Positions 1 to 6,766 of a stretch of DNA of 64,000 nucleotides are shown piece by piece. Location: positions 395,183-459,182 of the forward strand of contig NZ_JAPPTI010000002.1 in the NCBI RefSeq assembly GCF_027587025.1, read 5' to 3'. A model generated the notes under the pieces. That model had not been told where the DNA came from. It was given only the letters and a program-made list of their open reading frames with translations, and did no database searches. A program made the position numbers and the translations under genes. Source of the DNA: Vibrio sp. LaRot3 (GTDB lineage: Bacteria > Pseudomonadota > Gammaproteobacteria > Enterobacterales > Vibrionaceae). Every line of letters begins with the position of its first letter. The stretch's first letter is position 1.

Positions 1-276
1 CATTGGGAGCCCAAACGACACTCCTACAGACAAAGTTCCCAACACTGCAAAATATCGATACTTCACTTTATGTCTGTGTCCGTCCGCTAAGATAAATCCT
101 ATCAGAGCAATCGCACCAACCAAAACATCAAGCCAAGCCATTATACTAATGGGGTTTACCAACATATCATTGAGCAAAAGGCCAATATCTAAGCCATTAG
201 TAATTAACCAAGGAACCAACGCTCCATACGGTAGCAATATACCTAAAAAAGTAAGAACTAAATAAAACCTTACCAT
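1..276 (-). CDS. DUF2834-like small membrane protein, 3' end cut by window edge
   Basis: The minus strand reads open from an ATG at 276 to the window edge, giving 92 residues beginning MVRFYLVLTFLGILLPYGAL. There are three hydrophobic segments, and the N-terminal pattern of a membrane helix followed by a Pro-Tyr pair resembles DUF2834 membrane proteins, whose function is unknown. The C-terminus lies outside the window. The gene has the same strand as the other cassette-type genes to its right, and an attC-like site starts about 30 bases upstream of its ATG, so it is probably an integron cassette gene. The family call is from recalled resemblance, not a search. Confidence 0.6.
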   Translation of the reverse strand, partial: MVRFYLVLTFLGILLPYGALVPWLITNGLDIGLLLNDMLVNPISIMAWLDVLVGAIALIGFILADGHRHKVKYRYFAVLGTLSVGVSFGLPM

Positions 277-306
277 TTTGCCATCCTTGCAAATTTATTG
301 TACTAA

Positions 307-397
307 GCCCTAACGCCCAGTTAAGGTGTGAGCCACGCTTGGCTATACTTGAGCGAAGCGAAAGCGCCAAGCGTTGCGAATCACTCTTAATGCTTTT
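307..397 (-). repeat. attC-like integron recombination site (site 1)
   Basis: This imperfect palindrome starts with CCCTAACGCCCAGTTAAGG and has the inner arms ACGCTTGGC (from about 333) and GCCAAGCGT (from about 366). It ends in a CACTCTTAATGC tail next to the stop codon of the Nudix gene. The layout matches the roughly 90-base attC sites of Vibrio superintegrons, where a site follows the 3' end of each cassette gene. The left core is CCCTAAC, one base off RYYYAAC. The right end is merged with the Nudix stop codon and lacks the usual GTTATG. Confidence 0.6.
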
Positions 398-850
398 TTA
401 GCCGAGTTTTATACGACATAGCTCATTAATAGCCTTGTCTACAAAATACTCCCAAACGTGCTTGAATGCTGCATGTTGTGTTGGAAAAGGCGATAACTCT
501 AACGCTTCTTCTAAGCTGCACCATTTAAAATCTGTGTGTTCGTGATTAAGAACGATCTCTTGATTCGCTTGGCACTTAACGACAAAGACTGGGATGACTT
601 CAATAACGTTCGAGTAGGACTCATAAAACTGTTCTAAAAATTGACCATTGTACAGTTCTGTCACTTCAATCTGGGTTTCTTCCTGAAACTCTCGAACGAT
701 GGTTTGCCAAGGCAACTCACCTTCTTCCATTGAACCTGCAACATGGCACCAAAAGCCACCTTTCACTCGCTTCATTAGAAGCATCTTTGTTTCGCCATTA
801 ATTTCCGACAACGCCACACCGGAAACAATTGAATTATTTATTGGAATCAT
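398..850 (-). CDS. Nudix hydrolase (cassette gene)
   Basis: This is a 150-residue Nudix-fold protein. The Nudix box is visible at about residues 39-61 as GSMEEGE, seven residues, then REFQEET, which fits Gx5Ex7REUxEExGU, so the Mg-binding glutamates are present. Such enzymes hydrolyse nucleoside diphosphate-linked substrates; the substrate cannot be read from the sequence. The length is typical of a single-domain cytoplasmic Nudix enzyme. The gene sits between two attC-like sites on the same strand as its neighbours, so it is best read as a mobile integron cassette, and Nudix genes are common cargo in Vibrio integrons. Confidence 0.85.
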   Translation of the reverse strand: MIPINNSIVSGVALSEINGETKMLLMKRVKGGFWCHVAGSMEEGELPWQTIVREFQEETQIEVTELYNGQFLEQFYESYSNVIEVIPVFVVKCQANQEIVLNHEHTDFKWCSLEEALELSPFPTQHAAFKHVWEYFVDKAINELCRIKLG

Positions 851-875
851 TTTTATACCTAGAAACTACGATAGT

Positions 876-1001
876 CGGCTAACGCCGCATTAAGTAGTGA
901 GCAACGCAATACCAATGCCTCCGCATACCACCTTAAACACTAAACGCAACGCATAGTAAAAATGCCGCGCGTGCTGAATCACTCTTAAATTGTTTGTTAT
1001 G
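876..1001 (-). repeat. attC-like integron recombination site (site 2)
   Basis: The site begins GGCTAACGCCGCATTAAG, contains repeated ACGCAA/GCGTGC arms and ends with AATCACTCTTAAAT and TTGTTATG at 994-1001. The tail shares AATCACTCTTAA with site 1. The stop codon of the adjacent minus-strand gene lies inside the terminal GTTATG, as is usual for cassette genes. It is longer than site 1 because of a less conserved middle. A covariance attC search such as IntegronFinder would settle it. Confidence 0.6.
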
Positions 1002-1299
1002 TTGATTCTTCCTCTGACTCATGGATATGCCTGAGCCCTTCTTTGCGAAGGTGATAAGCTAATGCGAAAGAAATAGTTAACAAACTCAAAAATGTCAGAT
1101 AAGTACCAACACTCATCGAACTTATGAAATCGAGAAAGCTCAATGGCTTTTCGCCTTTTTCTACAGTAACTTTTGCAATAAAACTTAGAGGTACTATTGT
1201 CAATAAAAGCATCAAGCCTTTATAAATAGACACCCCAATATCAACTAATGTTTTTCCAAATAACTCTCTTGCTTTCGGATTATAATCATCAGCTTTCAA
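997..1299 (-). CDS. small cassette-encoded membrane protein, function unknown
   Basis: This is a 100-residue protein with two predicted membrane helices (about residues 28-45 and 66-83) and an acidic, Ser/Glu-rich C-terminus. The start is a TTG at 1299 preceded by AGGAG with six bases of spacing. The stop codon lies within the terminal bases of attC-like site 2, so gene and site form one cassette. I do not recognise the family. The charged N-terminal stretch and two helices suggest a small inner-membrane protein. Confidence 0.65.
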   Translation of the reverse strand: MKADDYNPKARELFGKTLVDIGVSIYKGLMLLLTIVPLSFIAKVTVEKGEKPLSFLDFISSMSVGTYLTFLSLLTISFALAYHLRKEGLRHIHESEEEST

Positions 1300-1324
1300 G
1301 CTCTTCTCCTAGTTTCAACTACCA

Positions 1325-1480
1325 AAAAACATAACGCTAACTAGACAACTAACAGCCGCCTTTAGCCCTCACATAATGCCGTTTTTCATTTACTGACTCA
1401 ATTACAAATCAATACCCTACACCAATGTCAGTAAGTTAGACTGCTAGTTGCTGAAACCCCCTAAGTGAGCCCGTAAATAA
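1325..1480 (-). repeat. possible degenerate attC-like site
   Basis: ATAACGCTAAC near 1331 is followed by CAACTAACAG, which can pair imperfectly with CTGCTAGTTG about 100 bases on. The position, between the 5' end of one cassette gene and the 3' side of the pseudogene, is where an attC is expected. The core bases are poorly kept, so this is a weak call. Confidence 0.25.
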
Positions 1481-1562
1481 CTGGCTCAATGATAGGCAAT
1501 CACTTCTCACGGTAAATTGTCTGCTTCTCACAAGCTACGAAATACCCCACAATGTCAGGTGT

Positions 1563-1928
1563 TTACTCTGTCAATGTTGGTCGGTACGGCTCTTCACGCA
1601 CACCACGAGAAAGTACCAGCTTAATCATAAATATTGGTGCAAGCCACTCTAGACCTACTGGCGCTGGAATTAATGTTGCTAAAATAACTAATTACATCAC
1701 AATCAGTAATGCGATTGGGCGATAGAGATACATTGGTACGAAGTGCAAAAAGACAATCGAACCCATCATCATTGCGTACCAGAAAAATGCATACGACCAC
1801 GTGATATCAAATCAGAGTGGAACCGCAAACAACTGAAAATGAATAGCAGGGAACAGGAATTTACTTCCAACCAGTTTGCCTAGCGTTGTTAGTTCTAACG
1901 ATTGAACCGTATGCAAAAATCGCTTCAT
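1563..1928 (-). pseudogene. decayed small membrane-protein gene with two in-frame stops
   Basis: From an ATG at 1928 the minus strand reads MKRFLHTVQSLELTTLGKLV onward in a single frame for 121 codons to a TAA at 1563-1565. It is interrupted by a TGA after FAVPL and a TAA after LLIVM. The frame stays coherent, with two strongly hydrophobic stretches and a tidy polar tail (VLSRGVREEPYRP). It looks like a once functional membrane protein killed by point mutations, with no frameshift. The family is not recognised. Its orientation matches the cassette genes on either side. Sequencing error is possible, but two independent stops make that less likely. Confidence 0.6.
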
Positions 1929-2038
1929 TGAACCTAAAGAGTTACTTAACACTGAGTACTCTTTGCGCCTGATGTTCTTTCCCTACAGCGCCATTAAAAG
2001 TACAATGTACGAAATAATCCAAGTTAAAGGTACTTAAA

Positions 2039-2803
2039 ATGCTTAATAGGTTTTTTGGTCTCGCGCTTCTAATAGCTATTACTGGTTGCCAAGACGAAGT
2101 TAAAAATGAAAAACAACAGCCGCAACGTTCTCCACTTACTGTTGAAATGAAATCAAATCCAGCACCAAGCTGGAAAAATATAGAATCAATCTTAGCAAAG
2201 TGTAAACCTCAAGGCTCTGCCTATCAGAATGCTACTCAGGCAGAGAAAGACTTCCGAGTAAAAATGAATGGTAAATCTTGGCGTGACCAGAGTGCTGAAG
2301 AGCGTGCGGAAAATAGTAAGTTAAGTAAGAACACAAAAACTACTAATAACGATTTACGCAAGTGTCGCCATAGTTTAGACACTGAATTGAGAAAAGCGCA
2401 CTTTCAGTATCAAAGTGAGCTTGGTTATGACGAAGAATGGTCAAAGGAATATGTTGGCTTGAAGTTTAAGTATTCTATTAAGCGTGAAGAAGGTGATTCA
2501 AACATCGATCTTCTTATCAAAGCAATCAACCACGTGAATCCATTGCCACGAATTTCTAGTTACTATGATTATCAAGCTCTAGCTATTAATGGTGACATTA
2601 CTGAAGCGACGTTCGTGGATACGACCAATGGCAAGTATATTAGCAAAGAGCGTCTACTGATCGAAAAGATGGGAACTTACAACTACAGCTTATATAAAGA
2701 TGGTCACTCGGGCTCACCTTACCAAGCAAGTGCTACATTTGAAGAAGACGGTAGTTTTGTAGTACGACTAAAAGATTACGTTCTTGATGTAACGGTAAAA
2801 TAA
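2039..2803 (+). CDS. putative lipoprotein, function unknown
   Basis: This 254-residue protein has a lipoprotein signal peptide: a short basic start, the core FFGLALLIAI and the lipobox ITGC with Cys17. The mature part is charged and Lys/Glu-rich, with a Gln/Pro-rich linker, a helical middle section (about residues 60-135) and a more beta-like C-terminal half. The ATG at 2039 has AAAGG eight bases upstream. It runs opposite to all surrounding cassette-type genes and carries its own perfect terminator, so it should be expressed from its own promoter rather than an integron promoter. No family is recognised. Confidence 0.7.
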   Translation: MLNRFFGLALLIAITGCQDEVKNEKQQPQRSPLTVEMKSNPAPSWKNIESILAKCKPQGSAYQNATQAEKDFRVKMNGKSWRDQSAEERAENSKLSKNTKTTNNDLRKCRHSLDTELRKAHFQYQSELGYDEEWSKEYVGLKFKYSIKREEGDSNIDLLIKAINHVNPLPRISSYYDYQALAINGDITEATFVDTTNGKYISKERLLIEKMGTYNYSLYKDGHSGSPYQASATFEEDGSFVVRLKDYVLDVTVK

Positions 2804-2830
2804 CTACCCATCCAAATTTAAATTCAATTA

Positions 2831-2860
2831 AAAGGTTGCCGAACATGGGCAACCTTTTTT
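2831..2860 (+). terminator. rho-independent terminator of the lipoprotein gene
   Basis: A perfect 10-bp stem (AAAGGTTGCC / GGCAACCTTT) with a 7-base loop is followed by a T run. It lies 28 bases after the stop codon of the plus-strand lipoprotein gene. Confidence 0.9.
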
Positions 2861-2865
2861 CTATA

Positions 2866-2946
2866 AGCAATACCGAAAAAACCTCGTATATCACCTCAAC
2901 CACCACTTAGTAAAAATACCACGGGTGCCGAATCGTTCTCCAATAG
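2866..2946 (-). repeat. partial attC-like remnant
   Basis: GCAATACC, then AGTAAAAATACCAC and GTGCCGAATC follow the same order as GCAATACC, AGTAAAAATGCCGC and GTGCTGAATCACTC in attC-like site 2. Only the inner and right-hand part is present, and it abuts site 3. It looks like a site truncated by deletion or recombination. Confidence 0.4.
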
Positions 2947-2948
2947 AC

Positions 2949-2997
2949 ACCTAACGCCGTATTAAGGTATGACCGCCGCTTAAATACTTTGTTATGA
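2949..2997 (-). repeat. short attC-like site (site 3)
   Basis: The core ACCTAAC at 2949-2955 fits RYYYAAC exactly and is followed by GCCGTATTAAGG, as in sites 1 and 2. It ends with ACTTTGTTATG, whose last bases contain the stop codon of the adjacent minus-strand gene. It is only about 50 bases long, so the central hairpin is shortened. It is read as the attC of the cassette to its right. Confidence 0.5.
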
Positions 2998-3333
2998 GTG
3001 ATATATACGATTAACGGAATCTATATAATTTTGTAGTTCTCGCGATTTACGATGAACAAGAAATACAGAAGCTAAGTATAAAAGTGACAAAGAGCCCCAT
3101 AAGATGATACCTAAAGAGTTCTCAAAGGGAATCCCAATAAGCGCATTAAATAAAAAAGCAATGATTACGATAACATAGCGCCAATGTTGTAACTTTAATT
3201 CATACACATTCAGCTCAATGTTTCGAACAATAAAGACTGGCATTGTTGCCCATGTTAAACGAATACTAATTCGGTTCGCTTCAGATTTAGCTTTATATCC
3301 TTGGTTAATCAACGCTTCCAGTAAACTGTTCAT
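2992..3333 (-). CDS. small cassette-type membrane protein, function unknown
   Basis: This is a protein of about 113 residues beginning MNSLLEALINQGYKAKSEAN, with two adjacent predicted membrane helices (about residues 55-70 and 77-93) and a short polar C-terminus. The ATG at 3333 is preferred over a TTG at 3345 because of a purine-rich GGGG upstream. Its stop overlaps attC-like site 3, which marks it as a cassette gene. It is the last cassette-like gene before the chromosomal osmolyte genes. No family is recognised. Confidence 0.6.
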   Translation of the reverse strand: MNSLLEALINQGYKAKSEANRISIRLTWATMPVFIVRNIELNVYELKLQHWRYVIVIIAFLFNALIGIPFENSLGIILWGSLSLLYLASVFLVHRKSRELQNYIDSVNRIYHS

Positions 3334-3483
3334 TACTAGCCCCAATATGCAACATGGCTACCACACCAAGCTAGGATGACTATTTTTGAGAATAACGCTA
3401 AAACTTTAACACATCGCACTAATTAAACGACCTACATCTATCGCTACCCTATCCGTACTCTTTATTGCCTTTCGACCAGCAAT

Positions 3484-3509
3484 AAAAAAGGGCGATATAA
3501 TCGCCCTTT
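3484..3509 (-). terminator. terminator of the BCCT carrier gene
   Basis: A 10-bp stem AAAGGGCGAT / ATCGCCCTTT with a 3-base loop has a T run on the minus strand. It lies 21 bases past the carrier's stop codon. The 3346-3483 stretch beside it shows nothing else. Confidence 0.9.
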
Positions 3510-3529
3510 CAATCAAATGACTACCGAGT

Positions 3530-5104
3530 TTATTTGTAGCGCTCTGTGCGCATACCCATTAGTAGGCTGACACACATCAGCAGCAATACAATGGTAAACG
3601 GCAGTGCAGTTGAAATCGCACCCGCTTGCAATGCTTGAATGGCTTCTGTACCACCAATCCAAAGCAAGGCCACTGCGATTGCACCTTCCATAAATGCCCA
3701 GAACACACGTTGTAGAACGGGCGCGTCTACTTTACCACCCGCGGTGATGCTGTCGATTACTAGCGAACCTGAGTCTGAAGACGTAATGAAGAATACCAAT
3801 ACAAGAACTACGGCGATGACAGAAAGCAGAGTGCCGTATGGTAGTGCATCAAACATCTCAAACATTGCAAGTGAAACGTCGGTTAGACCTTTTGCACCCA
3901 AAATGCCCTCGCCTTGTATCACTTGATCAATCGCGATGCCGCCAAAAACAGACATCCATACCAGTGTTACTGCAGTAGGTACAATTAGAACAGCAGTAAT
4001 GAACTGACGAACTGTACGGCCGCGAGAAACGCGCGCAATGAACATACCAACAAATGGTGACCATGAAATCCACCAAGCCCAGTAGAATACTGTCCAACCT
4101 TGGAACCAAGCTTCATCTTCACGGCCATGTGGGTTACTTAATGGGATTAGGTTTTCTACATAAGCCATGAAAGTGTTTGGAATATTGCCCAAAGCAACCG
4201 CCCAACCAATCAGCGCAACAAGAATAAGCAGCAAGAATGCCACCACCATGTTGATGTTACTGATCACTTTTACACCGCCATCAATACCACGTAAAACCGA
4301 TACTACAGCTAGCAGCGTAACGATTGTAATCACCACAACTTGCAGCCCTAAGCCTGCTTCAAAACCAAATACGTGCTGAATACCACTTGCTGCTTGTTGC
4401 GCGCCAAGGCCAAGCGAGGTCGCCAAACCGAAAAGCGTTGCCAATACAGCGAGAATATCCACAACGTGACCAGCCCAACCCCAAGCGCGATCGCCAAGAA
4501 GCGGATAGAAGATGGAGCGGATAGAAAGCGGTAGACCTTTGTTATAAGCAAAGAACGCCAATGATAGCGCTACAACACCGTAAATAGCCCAAGGGTGAAG
4601 ACCCCAGTGATACATAGTCGCGCCCATCGCTAAGCGTGCTGCTTCTGGGGTATTGGCTTCAACACCTAACGGAGTTTCATACCAACCCGTAAAGTAAGCC
4701 ACTGGCTCAGCAACACTCCAGAACATAAGGCCGATACCCATGCCGGCTGCAAACAACATAGACAGCCATGAAATGAATGAGTAATCAGCTGTTGCATCTT
4801 GACCACCTAGGCGAATCTTACCTAGTGGTGAAACAACCAGTGCTAAACAAAAGATAACGAAGATGTTACCAGACCAAATAAATAGCCAGTCAAACGCACC
4901 AATAATGTCCCATTTAAAACCATCCAAATGTGTTTTAGCTACTTCTGGGTCTAAAACCAAAGCCGCTAAGAGGAACAAAGCAATAAAGCCCGCACTCACA
5001 CCAAAAACGGGGTTATGAACATCAAAGCCCCATTTCTGCACATTGTCCTGACCGATCGTATAATCGGTACTATCGATACTGTATTTATCGATTCCTTTTG
5101 TCAT
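3530..5104 (-). CDS. BCCT-family betaine/choline/carnitine transporter
   Basis: This 524-residue integral membrane carrier takes up compatible solutes such as glycine betaine, driven by Na+ or H+. BCCT hallmarks are present: GMGIGLMFWSVAEP at residues 121-134 and the WAWWISWSPFVGMFIARVSR signature in the transport core near residues 340-362, with about 12 membrane segments. It lacks the long cytoplasmic tail of BetT-type carriers. It is divergent from a MarR-type gene that I call cosR; in V. cholerae (opuD) and V. parahaemolyticus (bccT3) the equivalent carrier sits beside cosR, so osmotic regulation by CosR is likely. The exact substrate is not readable. Confidence 0.93.
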   Translation of the reverse strand: MTKGIDKYSIDSTDYTIGQDNVQKWGFDVHNPVFGVSAGFIALFLLAALVLDPEVAKTHLDGFKWDIIGAFDWLFIWSGNIFVIFCLALVVSPLGKIRLGGQDATADYSFISWLSMLFAAGMGIGLMFWSVAEPVAYFTGWYETPLGVEANTPEAARLAMGATMYHWGLHPWAIYGVVALSLAFFAYNKGLPLSIRSIFYPLLGDRAWGWAGHVVDILAVLATLFGLATSLGLGAQQAASGIQHVFGFEAGLGLQVVVITIVTLLAVVSVLRGIDGGVKVISNINMVVAFLLLILVALIGWAVALGNIPNTFMAYVENLIPLSNPHGREDEAWFQGWTVFYWAWWISWSPFVGMFIARVSRGRTVRQFITAVLIVPTAVTLVWMSVFGGIAIDQVIQGEGILGAKGLTDVSLAMFEMFDALPYGTLLSVIAVVLVLVFFITSSDSGSLVIDSITAGGKVDAPVLQRVFWAFMEGAIAVALLWIGGTEAIQALQAGAISTALPFTIVLLLMCVSLLMGMRTERYK

Positions 5105-5427
5105 ATTTTCTCTCTTACTCTTTTCATCTTCTTTAGAGCTATAAGCGAATTAAATCAGCATGAAAACTTGATTAAACTCTCATTAGTGTACGCTTCTGAA
5201 CGAAATCTGCCAGTTTGCAACGTGGTTTTGGTCGATAAATCTACGATTTAGCTTTTAACTGGATATTTTTTGTTCGATGCATAACGCAATCTATAAATAC
5301 GGCATACGAAAATATGATTAGTGCTCTAATGTTTTGAGCTCAATAATAATATTGGCTGATGGGTTCTCATTGCCCTACTTTTAAGGTATGTTTCACGCTT
5401 ATAAACCGCTATCTGTAAGGTCTCAAG
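5105..5427. promoter_or_regulatory. divergent promoter region of BCCT carrier and cosR
   Basis: This AT-rich gene-free stretch of 323 bases lies between two divergently transcribed genes and must hold both promoters. No perfect long palindrome stands out. In related vibrios CosR acts on carrier promoters, so a CosR site here is inferred from family knowledge, not seen as a motif. Confidence 0.5.
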
Positions 5428-5913
5428 TTGGAAAAACACGAAGAAGTTCTTGTCTCTATCAGACAAATCATCCGCGCCATCGATTTGCACTCTAAGAAGT
5501 TGAGCAAAGAGTCAGGTTTGACCGGGCCTCAGCTTATTCTGATGCGTTCAATCCGTGATCTGGGTGATGTAACGATCAAAGAACTGTCTAACCATACCAA
5601 CATGAGCCAAGCGACTGCGACCATCATTCTTGACCGCTTACAGCGAAATGAGTTGATCGAGCGTCGACGCAGTGAAACAGACAAGCGAAAAGTACACGCC
5701 TACCTTACCGACAAAGGTAAACAAGTATTAAATGATGCACCAATGCCATTGCAGCAAAACTTTATTAATAAGTTTCAAAAGCTTGAAGAGTGGGAACAAA
5801 CGTTACTTCTCTCGTCTGTGCAGCGTTTGTCATCCATGATGAATGCAGAAGATATAGAGGTAGATGCGGTTCTTGAGCTTGGCAGTATCACCAAGCCTGC
5901 GGAATCACACTAA
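5428..5913 (+). CDS. cosR: MarR-family regulator of compatible-solute genes (CosR-like)
   Basis: This is a 161-residue MarR-type winged-helix repressor. The recognition-helix segment NMSQATATIILDRLQRNELI (about residues 58-77) and the wing RRRSETDKRKVHAYLTDKG are clear. Translation starts at TTG 5428 with TAAGG seven bases upstream. In Vibrio, CosR represses ectoine and betaine synthesis and transport genes at low salinity. The identification rests on MarR features plus the conserved divergent pairing with a BCCT carrier. Its last codons overlap the convergent gene at 5905 by nine bases. Another MarR paralogue is possible but less likely. Confidence 0.75.
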   Translation: MEKHEEVLVSIRQIIRAIDLHSKKLSKESGLTGPQLILMRSIRDLGDVTIKELSNHTNMSQATATIILDRLQRNELIERRRSETDKRKVHAYLTDKGKQVLNDAPMPLQQNFINKFQKLEEWEQTLLLSSVQRLSSMMNAEDIEVDAVLELGSITKPAESH

Positions 5914-6171
5914 AGTATAAGCAAGGGTCGCGGTGCTTGGTAACATCAGTGCCGCCCAAAATAGGCTGTGAACAAGGTTTAAGTTACGCAAGCGTATTGC
6001 AAACGGCGCGGCAATAAATAACCCCAGAAGCGCGTAAAGCGCAAGCTCTGACGCAAACATTGCCAGCACGACAATAAATGCAATTGCGGTGATGATTTCA
6101 ATGTTGTTCAGGTGTAATTTTTTACCCAAACCAAAAATAAAAAAACAAGCAGCAAGCGAAGGTATCATCAT
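5905..6171 (-). CDS. small membrane protein with Fur-box promoter, function unknown
   Basis: This 88-residue hydrophobic protein has three or so predicted membrane segments (about residues 1-16, 27-55 and 67-87) separated by short basic loops such as RLRN. It converges on cosR, overlapping it by nine bases at the 3' ends. It diverges from the Cys-rich DUF1289 gene, and a good Fur box (6209-6227) lies in the 89-base gap. Iron control of both genes is inferred. I do not recognise the family. Confidence 0.7.
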   Translation of the reverse strand: MMIPSLAACFFIFGLGKKLHLNNIEIITAIAFIVVLAMFASELALYALLGLFIAAPFAIRLRNLNLVHSLFWAALMLPSTATLAYTLV

Positions 6172-6208
6172 TACGTTATATAAGTATTATTTACTTTAGA
6201 ATGATAGT

Positions 6209-6227
6209 AATGAGAATCGTTATCATT
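6209..6227. promoter_or_regulatory. Fur box
   Basis: AATGAGAATCGTTATCATT is close to the 19-bp Fur consensus. The core TGAGAATCGTTATCA matches TGATAATNATTATCA at nearly all positions. It sits between divergent genes, 38 bases from the ATG at 6171 and 34 bases from the ATG at 6261, where it could repress both. Confidence 0.75.
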
Positions 6228-6260
6228 AGCAAGTGCTTTGTGAAATTTCTGGACCAATAA

Positions 6261-6569
6261 ATGAAAACTCCTTGTATTGGCGCATGTAAAAACAATGGCG
6301 GTATATGTAGTGGATGTCATCGCACGGTTGGTGAGATCACCCAATGGCGCCATTTAGACGACGCAGAACACCAAGCCATCATGGATAAGCTCGCAAGAAA
6401 AGAAACCACCCATGCCTGCCCTACCTGTAATAGCAATGCTTATTGCGACATCAGTGCAGGAAAATCCACATGTTGGTGTTTCGAGTTAGAAAAACGCGAT
6501 CGATCAGGCATTGAAGAAACTGGCGTTTGTATGTGCCGAACGTGTCTGTCCGCATTACCGATTGAATAA
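6261..6569 (+). CDS. Cys-rich DUF1289 / CWC-type protein
   Basis: This 102-residue cytoplasmic protein appears to join two Cys-rich modules. Residues 5-20 are the DUF1289 signature CIGACKNNGGICSGCHR (CX3CX6CX2C). Residues 53-100 (CPTCNSNAYC, STCWCFE, CMCRTC) fit the cysteine-rich CWC family. Metal or Fe-S binding is expected from the cysteines, but no activity is established for either family. The start is well defined just downstream of a Fur box, so expression under iron limitation is likely. After its stop, 6570-6766 shows no gene. Confidence 0.8.
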   Translation: MKTPCIGACKNNGGICSGCHRTVGEITQWRHLDDAEHQAIMDKLARKETTHACPTCNSNAYCDISAGKSTCWCFELEKRDRSGIEETGVCMCRTCLSALPIE

Positions 6570-6766
6570 TTATTTTGAATTAGAAAATCTAATGAATCAC
6601 ATAGATTTTTATCTTGCGTGAGTTCACACTTTTAGATTGCCATCCGCTCTAACCCACTCTAATATCGCGCCACTGTAAATTCCCTTTACCGTTTTAATTA
6701 ATTAGCTGAGATAAGGCTTCCTTGTCTCGGCGGTCGCTGTTTTGTTTATTTTGTGGGTATCGACTA

